Assembly (NCBI GenBank): GCA_050744245.1 | Contig: JBOGGX010000137.1 | Coordinates: 1-41,634 of the forward strand | From: JBOGGX01 sp050744245 | GTDB lineage: Bacteria; Actinomycetota; Acidimicrobiia; Acidimicrobiales; JBOGGX01 | Reading direction: 5' to 3' | Length of the DNA stretch: 41,634 nucleotides | Part shown: one piece after another, positions 32,099 through 40,194 of the stretch | Layout: each line of letters begins with the position of its first letter | Position numbering within the stretch: the stretch's first letter is position 1 | Translations under genes and position numbers: made by a program | Notes under the pieces: model-generated | Told to the model about the DNA's origin: nothing | What the model saw: the letters and a program-made list of their open reading frames with translations, nothing else | Databases searched by the model: none

Positions 32099-33933
32099 CA
32101 GCCGCCGCCCTCGCGGCCCGGCGCGTCGGCGGGCACCGCCTCCTGGGCGCTGGCCCGAAGCCAGGCGTCCTGCAGGACCTCGTCCTCGTGCAACTCCGTG
32201 ACTCGGCGCTTGTTCGGGATGAAACCCTCCGGCCGGTTGAGCATCATGAAGATGAGCAGGGCTCCGTAGATGAGGAACCGGTACTCCTCGAACTCTCTGA
32301 GCAGCTCGGGCAACGCCACCAGCACCAACGCCCCGAGAACCACGCCGGGCAGGCTGGCCATGCCGCCGACGATGATCACCACCAGGACCGTGATCGAGAC
32401 GGCGATGTCGAAGCTGTGGGGGAACACCGATCCGACCTTGGCGCCGAAGAGGGCGCCGGCGAAGCCGGCCAGCACGGCGCCGATGAGGAAGGCCGAGAGC
32501 TTGGCGGCGACGATGTTGACACCCATGGCCTCGGCCACGGCCTCGTCCTCCCGCATGGCCATCCAGGCTCTCCCCATGCGCGAGTCCTGGACCGCGTACG
32601 AGACGTACGCCGCGATGACGATGCACACGAAGATGAGGTAGAGGAACGCCTGCTCCCCGTTGATCTCGATGGGTCCGATGGTGACGTTCGGGATCCGGGT
32701 GATCCCCTGGGCTCCACCGAAGATCGGCTTGAGCCAGTCGGAGAGGAACAGCAGACGGGCGATCTCTCCGAACCCGAGGGTGACGATGGCCAGGTAGTCG
32801 CCCCGCATCCGCAGGACCGGCGTCCCGACCATGAGCCCGGCCAGTCCGGCGGCCAGCAGCACGAAGGGGATGGCCGCCCAGATTGCCCATTGCGCCTCGA
32901 GGCTCGAGCCAGGCGAGGTGAGCAGGGCCGTGGTATAGGCCCCGACCGCGAAGAACGCGACGTAGCCGAGGTCGAGCAGCCCGGCCAACCCGACCACGAT
33001 GTTCAGTCCCAACGCCATCATCAGGAAGATGCCGGCGGTGTTCAGCACACCGCTGAGGAAGGTGCCCAGGATCTGCGGTAGCATCCCCAGCACGAGCAGA
33101 GTGACGGCGAGGCCGCCGACGTAGACCAGCCGGCGGCGCGACACCGGGAGCCGCTCGACCCGCGTCCGGATGGACGTTTGCGTGCGTCGGAAGCGGAACG
33201 CGTAGATGGCGATGGTCACGACTGCGATGGTGAGCGCGCCGGCGATGGTGAGCGCGCCGGTCGACCGGTAGAGGAAGTCGTTCAGCGGATCGGTCTCGAT
33301 GTTCAGCTCGTCGCGGATACCCCGGAGGATCTGTTGCACGAAGGGCGCCAGCAACGCCAACGCCAGCACGGCGAAGACACCAGAGAGCACCGCCCGCCGC
33401 CACCGGTCGGTCAGGAGGTGCACCGCTGCGCCGATGGCGCCGGCCGCGGCGTAGATCCCGAGGATGAGGGCGACGCCCGGCCACATGGGCTGGCCGAAGG
33501 TGAGCAGCCGAGGCTCCACCCGTACGAGATCGGGCGTGATGTTGATGAAGATCTCGCGGACCTCGAAGTTGTCGATCACGAGCACGAAGGTGCTCATGGC
33601 TACACCGTTGACGAACCCGGCCACCAGCCCGGCGGCGACGTTGCGGCCCCCGGTGACGGGCGCGGCGAACCCCTCCAGCCGCGGCGGCGGCCGCCCGCCG
33701 ACGTAGCCGACGAGCAGCGGGATACCCACGAGCAGCACGGCGCCGAGCGACACCTCGCCGATGAGGTCGCGCTCGGAGAAGCTCTGGACCATCCCGATGG
33801 CCGAGACGAACGCTCCGGTCAGCCCGCCCACCAACCCGGCTCGGGTGGCGGGCCACATCGAGACCGGACGAGGAACAAACACATCGGCGCCGGCTCCGGC
33901 GGGAACCTCGGTGGGGACGGTGCGGACGGCCAC
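32098..33933 (-). CDS. livM: branched-chain amino-acid ABC transporter permease LivM, long N-terminal membrane extension
   Basis: A 611-residue permease, about twice the usual LivM length. The canonical part begins at about residue 290 (GMLPQILGTFLSGVLNTAGIF, MMALGLNIVVGLAGLLDLGYVAFFAVGAYT) and holds the EAA-like loop DSRMGRAWMAMREDEAVAEAMGV, ending with RPEGFIPNKRR. The first 280 residues add about six membrane segments in pairs (about 27-50, 60-83, 98-125, 150-175, 180-205, 232-255), with no LivM motif. The GTG start is 2 bp after the livH stop. The added region could change subunit packing or bind a regulator; this is inference. Confidence 0.9.
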   Translation of the reverse strand: MAVRTVPTEVPAGAGADVFVPRPVSMWPATRAGLVGGLTGAFVSAIGMVQSFSERDLIGEVSLGAVLLVGIPLLVGYVGGRPPPRLEGFAAPVTGGRNVAAGLVAGFVNGVAMSTFVLVIDNFEVREIFINITPDLVRVEPRLLTFGQPMWPGVALILGIYAAAGAIGAAVHLLTDRWRRAVLSGVFAVLALALLAPFVQQILRGIRDELNIETDPLNDFLYRSTGALTIAGALTIAVVTIAIYAFRFRRTQTSIRTRVERLPVSRRRLVYVGGLAVTLLVLGMLPQILGTFLSGVLNTAGIFLMMALGLNIVVGLAGLLDLGYVAFFAVGAYTTALLTSPGSSLEAQWAIWAAIPFVLLAAGLAGLMVGTPVLRMRGDYLAIVTLGFGEIARLLFLSDWLKPIFGGAQGITRIPNVTIGPIEINGEQAFLYLIFVCIVIAAYVSYAVQDSRMGRAWMAMREDEAVAEAMGVNIVAAKLSAFLIGAVLAGFAGALFGAKVGSVFPHSFDIAVSITVLVVIIVGGMASLPGVVLGALVLVALPELLREFEEYRFLIYGALLIFMMLNRPEGFIPNKRRVTELHEDEVLQDAWLRASAQEAVPADAPGREGGG

Positions 33934-33935
33934 GG

Positions 33936-35030
33936 CTACCCCCGCTCCTCGCCGACCCGCTCACCGAGGATGCCGCTGGGGCGGAAGATCAACACCAGCA
34001 CCAGGGCGAGGAAGGCGACCACGTCCTTCAGCTGGTGGGCCGCCGGGATGCCGAGACCGGTGAGCACCAGGCTCGGCCCGAGCGACTCGACGCCGCCGAG
34101 GGTCAGGCCGCCGAGCATGGCCCCCACGATGTTGCCGATGCCGCCCAGCACCGCCGCGGTGAACGCCTTGATGCCGGCCAGGAACCCCGTGAGGTAGAAG
34201 ACGTTCCGGAACACCAGCCCGAACAGCAGCCCGGCGGCGCCGGCCATCGCCCCGCCGACGCCGAAGACCAGGGCGATCGTGCGATCGACGTCGATGCCCA
34301 TTAGCCGGGCCGTCTCCTGGTCCTCGGCCACGGCCCGCATCGCCCTTCCGGCCTTGGTCTTCTCCACGAAGTAGTAGAGGCCGAGCATCATCACCACCGC
34401 GGCCACGATCACGAGCAGATGGACCCGCTGGATGCGGAAGCCCAGGAAGCTGAACTGGCCGACGAGGACGTCGACCTGCGGGTACTCCTTCACGTCGGTG
34501 CCGAAGAGTCCGCCGACCGCGTATATCAGGAAGAACGAGGCGCCGATGGCGGTGATGAACGGAACCAGCCGGGGTGCGCCCCGGAGCCGCCGGTAGGCCA
34601 CCCGCTCGAGGAGCAGGGCGACCAGCGCCGACACGGCCATGCAGCAGAGCAGGACGATGAACAGGGCGACGAACGGTTGGCCGTCCCACAACGCGGTCCT
34701 GGCCAGCCGAGTCGACACGTAGTACCCGGTCATGGCCCCGATCATGAAAACCTCGCCGTGGGCGAAGTTGATGAACCGGAGGACGCCGTAGACCATGGTG
34801 TACCCGAGGGCGATCAGGGCGTAGATCGAGCCCTGCGCGATGCCGAACACGATCAGGTCGCGCCACTGCTGGCCGCTGAGGCGTCCGCTGGTGAGGCTGT
34901 TGACGGCGCCCCACACGATGAGCACGACGGCCACGATCCGGATGACCCAGAGGAAGCCGTCGACCCACGGCAACTGGAGCCTCCGCCCGGCGCCAACCGG
35001 TCCCTTCGGTTCAATGACGGTCTCGGCCAC
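33936..35030 (-). CDS. livH: branched-chain amino-acid ABC transporter permease LivH
   Basis: A 364-residue permease. After a helix near the N-terminus (about 25-46) the LivH core begins at IVFGIAQGSIYALIALGYTMVYGVLRFINFAHGEVFMIGAM, the classic signature. The EAA-like loop KTKAGRAMRAVAEDQETARLMGIDVDRTI, GGIGNIVGAMLGGLTLGGVE and RPSGILGE are also present. It forms the transport channel with LivM. GTG 35030 is the first start. A stem-loop lies between livK and this gene and may lower expression relative to the binding protein. Confidence 0.94.
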   Translation of the reverse strand: MAETVIEPKGPVGAGRRLQLPWVDGFLWVIRIVAVVLIVWGAVNSLTSGRLSGQQWRDLIVFGIAQGSIYALIALGYTMVYGVLRFINFAHGEVFMIGAMTGYYVSTRLARTALWDGQPFVALFIVLLCCMAVSALVALLLERVAYRRLRGAPRLVPFITAIGASFFLIYAVGGLFGTDVKEYPQVDVLVGQFSFLGFRIQRVHLLVIVAAVVMMLGLYYFVEKTKAGRAMRAVAEDQETARLMGIDVDRTIALVFGVGGAMAGAAGLLFGLVFRNVFYLTGFLAGIKAFTAAVLGGIGNIVGAMLGGLTLGGVESLGPSLVLTGLGIPAAHQLKDVVAFLALVLVLIFRPSGILGERVGEERG

Positions 35031-35064
35031 GTCCTCTCCCTGGCAGCCTCACCTCATCGGTGCG

Positions 35065-35101
35065 GGGCCGGGTACCACGGCACGACCGCGGCACCCGGCC
35101 C
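35065..35101 (-). terminator. stem-loop between livK and livH, possible attenuator
   Basis: GGGCCGGGT (35065-35073) pairs with ACCCGGCCC (35093-35101), a 9-bp GC stem with a 19-nt loop, in the 89-bp gap. No T-tract follows on the minus strand, so partial termination or mRNA protection is more likely than full termination. Confidence 0.4.
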
Positions 35102-35119
35102 GCTCACTCGAGCGGACGA

Positions 35120-36409
35120 CTACCCCTCCGGGTCGTACGTGAACAGAACGTTGGCCCGAACGTCGCCGATCGTCACCGTCGCCTCGGAGTTCTGGAGGAC
35201 GTCGATCTTCGGGTCGGCGCAATCGCCGAACTCGTCGCAGCTCAGCGAGCCGGTCAGACCCTCGTAGCCATCGACGTCGTAGAGCGCTTCGATGAGCGCC
35301 ATCCGATCGATGTGGAGCGTGCCGTCGTCGTCCTCGACCGCCACCTCCTCGATGGTGTCGAGCAGGATGTTGGTGGCGTCGTAGGCATGAGCGTGGAACG
35401 ACTGGATCGGCGCCTCTCCAAACTCCGCCTCGTACTTGGCGACGAAGTCGTCGTAGGCGGCGCCGACCGGCGCGGCCGGGCCGGAGAAGTACATGCCCTC
35501 GGTCTCGGGCAGGACGATGAAGGTGTCGGACAGCAGGCCGTCGGCCCCCATCATCTTGTTGCTGTCGGCGAGCCCAGGGAACTCCTTCGACTGCTGGATG
35601 ACGAAGTTGGCCGCGGGCTGGAAGATCGGGAAAAACACGATGTCTGGTGCGGCGGCATCGATCTCGGTGAGGACCGGCCTCATGTCGGTCGCGTCCGGGT
35701 CGACCGCCGTCGCCAGGACGACCTCGCCGCCGAGATCGGTGAACGATGTGCCGAAGGCGGTGGCCAGCCCTTCGGTGTAGGGGTCGCCGTCGTGCACGGT
35801 CGCCGCGGTCGTGGCGCCGAGCTCATCGAAGGCGAACTGGGCCGCGGCCTGGCCCTGGATGATGTCGTTGTGGGCGATGCGGAAGTAGCCCTCCTGGTTG
35901 TTCTCGAGGGCGTTGCCCTCCAGGTCGGATGTGAGCCCCGGCGACGTGTTGGAGCCGGAGATCATCACCAGGTGCTCATCGACGAACGTACTCATGGCCG
36001 GCACGGCCGCCCCAGAGCAGCTCGAGCCGATCACGCCGACGATCTGCGGATCGGAGACGATCCGGTTGGCTGCGGTCTGCCCCGCCTCGGCCCGGCACCC
36101 GTCATCCTCGGACTGCAGCTCGATCTGGTGGCCGAGCAGTTCGCCGCCTCGATCGGCGATGGCGATCTCGATGGCACGGACCTGGTCGGTGCCCAGGCTG
36201 GCGGTGTCGCCGGAGATCGCCTGCAGCGAGGCGATCACGATCGGGTCGTCAGGCCCGATGTCGACCGCGCCGTACTCGCCGGGCTCGAAGCCGCCGCCCG
36301 GGGCGGCGTCGCCGTCATCGTCGTCGTCGGCGCAACCGAGCCCGACCATGGCGGTCGCGCCGACGAGCGCGATCGCGAAGAGCTTTCTCCCCCAAGGTGT
36401 TCTGACCAT
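35120..36409 (-). CDS. livK: branched-chain amino-acid ABC transporter substrate-binding lipoprotein
   Basis: A 429-residue family 6 (LivJ/LivK-type) periplasmic-binding lipoprotein. Signal peptide with lipobox VGLGC (residues 22-26), an acidic linker (DDDDDGD), then the Leu/Ile/Val-binding fold: PIVIASLQAISGDTASLG, VIGSSCSGAAVPAMS, MISGSNTSPGLT, YFRIAHNDIIQGQAAAQFAF. The Ser/Cys-rich loop at about 130 is the usual ligand site. Leucine-type substrates are typical, but such proteins can also bind amides, urea or aromatic compounds. First gene of the five-gene liv operon; GGGAGG precedes ATG 36409. Confidence 0.92.
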   Translation of the reverse strand: MVRTPWGRKLFAIALVGATAMVGLGCADDDDDGDAAPGGGFEPGEYGAVDIGPDDPIVIASLQAISGDTASLGTDQVRAIEIAIADRGGELLGHQIELQSEDDGCRAEAGQTAANRIVSDPQIVGVIGSSCSGAAVPAMSTFVDEHLVMISGSNTSPGLTSDLEGNALENNQEGYFRIAHNDIIQGQAAAQFAFDELGATTAATVHDGDPYTEGLATAFGTSFTDLGGEVVLATAVDPDATDMRPVLTEIDAAAPDIVFFPIFQPAANFVIQQSKEFPGLADSNKMMGADGLLSDTFIVLPETEGMYFSGPAAPVGAAYDDFVAKYEAEFGEAPIQSFHAHAYDATNILLDTIEEVAVEDDDGTLHIDRMALIEALYDVDGYEGLTGSLSCDEFGDCADPKIDVLQNSEATVTIGDVRANVLFTYDPEG

Positions 36410-36451
36410 TCTTTGGTGCCTCCCATGCTTCGGTCAGGTGATCGGCGAAGG

Positions 36452-36457
36452 ACTCTA
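36452..36457 (-). promoter_or_regulatory. -10-like hexamer for the liv operon
   Basis: TAGAGT on the minus strand, 42 nt before the livK ATG, leaves a short leader with a GGGAGG ribosome site. The same hexamer precedes the other amino-acid transporter at 27428. Confidence 0.35.
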
Positions 36458-36489
36458 CCTGCCGTGGCGGGCTCGGGGGATTCGTGCGC

Positions 36490-36495
36490 CAGAAT
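36490..36495 (+). promoter_or_regulatory. -10-like hexamer for alaX, leaderless spacing
   Basis: CAGAAT ends 8 nt before GTG 36504. It lacks the first T of TAnnnT, so it is weaker than the other candidates. Confidence 0.3.
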
Positions 36496-36503
36496 GCAAC
36501 CCT

Positions 36504-37235
36504 GTGGAAACAGAACTGCTCTTTCTGCGGGACGCATATCGGCGTGTCATCGACGCCACCGTGATCGCGGTCGAGGGCGACCGGGTGGCGCTCGACCGCA
36601 CGGTGTTCTACCCGACCGGCGGCGGACAGCCCCACGACACGGGGACCCTGTCGTGGACGGCCGACGACGCCGCGTCCGGACAAGCCGAGGTCACCGACGT
36701 GCAGAAGGAAGGCCCGATGGCGTGGCACACCGTCGAAGGACCGGTCCCGCCCGTTGGCACCACGGTGCACGGCGAGATCGACTGGGACCGGCGCCACGCC
36801 CTGATGCGCACCCACTCGGCGCTGCACATCCTGTGCGGCGTGATCTGGGAGCGGTGGGGCACGGCCGTGACGGGTGGGCAGATGGCGCCGCTCAGCGCCC
36901 GCATGGACTTCGAGTTCGACCCGCTGCCCGAGGGGTTCGGGGCCACCGTCGAGGAGCTCATCAACGCCGAGATCGCGGCCGACCGTCCGATCGGGACCGA
37001 GTTCCTGCCGCGTGACGCGGCGGTCACCGACGCCGACCTGATCCGCACCAAGGTCAACATGATCCCGGAGGCGGTCAAGGAGATCCGCGTCATCGACATC
37101 GTCGGGCTCGACAAGCAGGCCGACGGCGGCACCCACGTCCGGTCGACGGCCGAGGTCGGGCGGGTCCGGGTGGTCAAGACCGAGTCGAAGGGCAAGGCCT
37201 TCAAGCGCATCCGCATCGAGGTGCTCGATGGCTGA
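36504..37235 (+). CDS. alaX: alanyl-tRNA editing protein AlaX
   Basis: A 243-residue homologue of the AlaRS editing domain, which hydrolyses Ser- or Gly-charged tRNA-Ala. The N-terminal beta-barrel has VALDRTVFYPTGGGQPHDTG; the zinc site starts with HSALHILCG (His104, His108). The second half of the site reads QADGGTHV with His211; the usual CGGTHV cysteine is Asp207 here. The GLDKQADGGTHVRST wording is otherwise normal. GTG 36504 gives a natural N-terminus. Its stop overlaps larE by 8 nt, so it leads a tightly coupled operon. Confidence 0.9.
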   Translation: METELLFLRDAYRRVIDATVIAVEGDRVALDRTVFYPTGGGQPHDTGTLSWTADDAASGQAEVTDVQKEGPMAWHTVEGPVPPVGTTVHGEIDWDRRHALMRTHSALHILCGVIWERWGTAVTGGQMAPLSARMDFEFDPLPEGFGATVEELINAEIAADRPIGTEFLPRDAAVTDADLIRTKVNMIPEAVKEIRVIDIVGLDKQADGGTHVRSTAEVGRVRVVKTESKGKAFKRIRIEVLDG

Positions 37236-38043
37236 CGGGGCTGCGCTCGGGCGGCTCCGCACCGGCCTGGGCGACCTCGGCCGGGTGGCGGTGGCGTTCT
37301 CCGGCGGGGCCGACTCCGCCTTCCTGGCCTGGATGGCCAACGACACGCTCGGGCCCGAGCGGGTCGTGGCACTCACCGCGGTCTCCCCGTCTCTGGCCGG
37401 GGAGGAGCGCGACGACTGCGCCGCCTTGGCTGCGGAGTGGGGGCTGCGGTGGCGGGCGATCGAGACCGACGAGCTCGACGACGCGGCCTACCGCCGCAAC
37501 GACGGCGATCGCTGCTACTGGTGCAAGAACGCCCTCATGGAGGCGGTGGCGCCGATCGCGGCCCGGGAATCGGCGACCGTCGTGCTCGGGGTCAACCTCG
37601 ACGACCTGGGCGACCACCGGCCCGGCCAGGAGGCGGCGGCGCGGGGCGGGGCGAAGTTCCCGTTGGTCGACGCCGGCTTCACCAAGGCCGACGTGCGGGC
37701 GTGGTCGCGCCGGCTCGGGCTGCGCACATGGGACAAGCCCGCGGCGGCCTGCCTCGCCTCTCGGGTCCCGTACGGCACCGAGGTCACCGTCGCCGTGCTG
37801 GGCCGCATCGAGCGGGCCGAACGGGCGCTCCACGACCTCGGCTTCGCTGCCCTTCGGGTACGGCACTACGGCGACGTCGCCCGGATCGAGGTGCCGGTGT
37901 CCGACCTTGCGTCGATTCTTGATCGGCGTTCCGAGGTCGTCGCCGCGGTGCGGTCTGCCGGCTACCGCTACGTCACCCTCGATCTGGAAGGGCTCAGGTC
38001 GGGCAACCTCAACGATGCCCTCCGCCGGTCCGCAACCGAGTGA
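37228..38043 (+). CDS. larE: ATP-dependent sacrificial sulfur transferase LarE
   Basis: A 271-residue PP-loop enzyme. The ATP motif is SGGADS (residues 25-30). CYWC supplies Cys96 and Cys99, and Cys175 in AAACLASR matches the sulfur-donating Cys176 of Lactobacillus plantarum LarE. Three cysteines in this arrangement fit the [4Fe-4S] form of LarE, which can pass on sulfur without destroying itself. LarE adds sulfur to pyridinium bis-carboxylate mononucleotide to make the nickel-pincer cofactor. LarB, LarC and LarA are not in the window, so another acceptor is possible. The start overlaps alaX and the end overlaps the next gene by 29 nt. Confidence 0.92.
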   Translation: MADGAALGRLRTGLGDLGRVAVAFSGGADSAFLAWMANDTLGPERVVALTAVSPSLAGEERDDCAALAAEWGLRWRAIETDELDDAAYRRNDGDRCYWCKNALMEAVAPIAARESATVVLGVNLDDLGDHRPGQEAAARGGAKFPLVDAGFTKADVRAWSRRLGLRTWDKPAAACLASRVPYGTEVTVAVLGRIERAERALHDLGFAALRVRHYGDVARIEVPVSDLASILDRRSEVVAAVRSAGYRYVTLDLEGLRSGNLNDALRRSATE

Positions 38044-38506
38044 CGAGGCGCGGCTGGCCGCCTATGCCACCGCGCTCGCCGACGGCATCGAGGCCGCGCT
38101 CCCCGGCTGGGTGGTGGGCAACGTGGAGCGGTTGGTGCGAGCCTGGCTGGGCGACGTCGACCCGGCCGTCCTGGCCGGGGCGGAGGCCGCAGGCCGGCGG
38201 GCCGGGGCCGAGGTCGGTACCGAGGTCAGGGCGCTCGTCGACGCCGACGTCGACGAGCAGTGGACGAGCCCGCTCGACCTCGTGCGGCGGGCGGTGCGGT
38301 TTCCGACCGCGGTGCTGCGCGCCGCGGGGGTGCCGCCCGTCGAACGCGACTCGTTCGCCGACCGCGCGTTCCCTGACGACATCTACGACCTGGCGCCGGC
38401 ATCGTACGCCGATGTCGATCCTGGATTGGCCGAGGCCGGGATCGAATGGGGAGCGGCCAAGGCCCACGTCGTGCTGACGCGACGGCGGCACGAGGGGAAG
38501 CGATGA
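38015..38506 (+). CDS. uncharacterised protein in the larE operon
   Basis: A 163-residue protein without a domain I recognise. It is Ala-rich and mostly helical in character in the first half (SDEARLAAYATALADGIEAAL, WVVGNVERLVRAWL, AGAEAAGRRAGAEVGTEVRAL), then has a conserved-looking end (FPTAVLRAAGVPPVERDSFADRAFPDDIYDL-type region). No signal peptide or membrane helix. The ATG at 38015 lies inside larE, and no later in-frame start is suitable, so it is translated by coupling. It overlaps the next gene by 4 nt (ATGA). A role with LarE is suggested only by position. Confidence 0.75.
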   Translation: MPSAGPQPSDEARLAAYATALADGIEAALPGWVVGNVERLVRAWLGDVDPAVLAGAEAAGRRAGAEVGTEVRALVDADVDEQWTSPLDLVRRAVRFPTAVLRAAGVPPVERDSFADRAFPDDIYDLAPASYADVDPGLAEAGIEWGAAKAHVVLTRRRHEGKR

Positions 38507-38835
38507 GCAGCGTTGTCGCCTACGTCGTCGACCTGATGGATCGGTCCAAGATGACCAGGGCGGCGGGAGCGTCGGGCATCGACATCACGTTTGTGCGCTC
38601 GGCCGCTCAGCTGGCCGACGCCCTCGCCGGTGGGGGGGCGGCCAGCGTCGTCGTCGACCTCGGCCGGCCGGACGCCATCGACGCGATCACCGCCGTCGCC
38701 GGTCGGTCGCCGGTCGTCGGTTACGGCTCGCACGTCGACACGGATCGGTTGCAGGCGGCGCGCCATGCCGGCGCGGCGACCGTGTTGGCCCGCAGCGCGT
38801 TCTTCTCCGACCCGGCCCGCTGGATGCGAGGCTGA
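38503..38835 (+). CDS. small receiver-fold-like protein of unknown function
   Basis: A 110-residue protein. The alternation VVAYVVDLMDRSKMTRAAGAS, ITFVRSAAQLADAL, ASVVVDLGRPDAIDAI, PVVGYGSHVDTDRLQAARHAGAATVLARSAFF follows the five-strand alpha/beta order of response-regulator receiver domains. Asp52 in VVVDLGRP sits where the phospho-acceptor would be, and the AxxAGAxxxLxRSxFF end mimics the receiver C-terminus. There is no output domain or kinase nearby. It is probably a receiver-like regulatory or scaffolding protein. It is coupled to both neighbours (ATGA overlap upstream, 4-nt gap to the next start). Confidence 0.75.
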   Translation: MSSVVAYVVDLMDRSKMTRAAGASGIDITFVRSAAQLADALAGGGAASVVVDLGRPDAIDAITAVAGRSPVVGYGSHVDTDRLQAARHAGAATVLARSAFFSDPARWMRG

Positions 38836-38839
38836 CGGC

Positions 38840-40183
38840 GTGACGCGACTCGTCGTCATCGGTGGGGACGCCGCCGGCATGTCGGCCGCGTCGCAGGCCC
38901 GGCGGCTCGACCCCAAGCTCGAGATCGTCGCCATCGAGCGTGGCCGGCACACCAGCTACTCCGTCTGCGGCATCCCCTACGTCGTCGGCGGCGTCGTCGA
39001 CGATCTCGAGACCCTGGTGGTTCGGACGCCGCAGGAGTTCCAGGACCTGCGCATCGACGTCCGGACGGAGCACGAGGTCACGGCGATCGACGTCGACGCG
39101 GGCCGGGTCGAGGTCGTCGACCGCGCCGGCGACCGGTCGCTCTCGCTCGGTTTCGACGAGCTGTTGGTCGCCACCGGGGCTCGGCCCCGACGACCGGACC
39201 TGCCCGGGATCGAGCTGCCGTTCGTCCGCGGCGTGCAGACCCTCGACGACGGCGCCGCCCTGCTCGACATGGTCGCCCAATCGAAGTGCGGCGACGTGGT
39301 CGTGGTCGGCGGGGGCTACATCGGGCTCGAGATGGCCGAGGCCTTCGTCCAGCGGGGCGCCCGCGTGGTCCTCGTCGAGGCCTCCGAACAGGTCATGTCG
39401 ACGCTCGATGCCGACATGGCCGGGCTGGTGGCCGACGCCCTGCGCCGGTTCGGCGTCGACCTGCGCACCGGGGTCGAGGTCGAGGGCTTCGAGGAGGGCA
39501 AGGTGCACACGGCGGCCGGTGAGCTGCCCGCCGACGTGGTCGTGCTCGGCCTGGGCGTCCAGCCCAACGCCGAGCTGGCCGGCGACGCCGGGATCGAACT
39601 CGGCCCGACCGGCGCCATCGCCGTCGACCGGCGCCAGCGGACGAGAACCGAGCACGTGTGGGCCGCCGGTGACTGCGCCGGATCGTTCCACCTCGTGTCG
39701 AGGCGGCCCGTACACATCGCCCTGGGCACGGTCGCCAACCGCCAGGGCCGGGTGGCCGGCGTCAACCTCGGCGGGGGCTACGCCACCTTTGGCGGGGTGG
39801 TCGGCACCGCCGTCACCAAGATCTGCGCCACTGAGGTGGCCCGGACCGGGCTGAACGAGCGGGAGGCCCGGGCGGCCGGGTTCGAGCCGGTGGCGGTGAC
39901 CATCGAGAGCACGACCCGTGCCGGCTACTTCCCCGGCGCCAAGCCCATCACGGTAAAGCTGGTCGCGGAGCGGGGCACCGGTCGATTGCTCGGCGCTCAG
40001 ATCGTCGGGGAGGAAGGTGCGGCCAAGCGCATCGACGTCGTCGCCGTCGCCGTCACCGCCGGGCTCACCGTCTCGGAGATGATCGACCTCGACCTGAGCT
40101 ATGCGCCGCCCTTCTCGCCGGTGTGGGACCCCGTGGTGGTCGCCGCCCGCAAGGCTGCCAGCGCCGTCGCCGCCCCCCGATAG
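38840..40183 (+). CDS. CoA-disulfide-reductase-like FAD/NAD(P)H oxidoreductase
   Basis: A 447-residue two-dinucleotide-fold flavoprotein. FAD site: VVIGGDAAGMSAASQARR (5-22). Cys43 in YSVCGIPYVVGG is the single redox Cys of the CoA-disulfide reductase/NADH oxidase group. NAD(P)H site: VVVVGGGYIGLEMAEAF. The second FAD motif is HVWAAGDCAG, and the dimerisation domain (FGGVVGTAVTKICATEVARTGL, GAQIVGEEGAAKRIDVVAVAVTAGLTVSEM) ends with LDLSYAPPFSPVWDPV, where the Tyr recycles CoA thiols. It may reduce CoA disulfide, polysulfide or oxygen. Placed after larE, a sulfur-related role is attractive but inferred. Confidence 0.88.
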   Translation: MTRLVVIGGDAAGMSAASQARRLDPKLEIVAIERGRHTSYSVCGIPYVVGGVVDDLETLVVRTPQEFQDLRIDVRTEHEVTAIDVDAGRVEVVDRAGDRSLSLGFDELLVATGARPRRPDLPGIELPFVRGVQTLDDGAALLDMVAQSKCGDVVVVGGGYIGLEMAEAFVQRGARVVLVEASEQVMSTLDADMAGLVADALRRFGVDLRTGVEVEGFEEGKVHTAAGELPADVVVLGLGVQPNAELAGDAGIELGPTGAIAVDRRQRTRTEHVWAAGDCAGSFHLVSRRPVHIALGTVANRQGRVAGVNLGGGYATFGGVVGTAVTKICATEVARTGLNEREARAAGFEPVAVTIESTTRAGYFPGAKPITVKLVAERGTGRLLGAQIVGEEGAAKRIDVVAVAVTAGLTVSEMIDLDLSYAPPFSPVWDPVVVAARKAASAVAAPR

Positions 40184-40186
40184 CCT
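40181..40186 (+). promoter_or_regulatory. -10-like hexamer for the Nudix gene, leaderless spacing
   Basis: TAGCCT overlaps the upstream stop and ends 8 nt before GTG 40195. The same hexamer at the same distance precedes fdhD. Confidence 0.4.
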
Positions 40187-40194
40187 CGCCCGTG

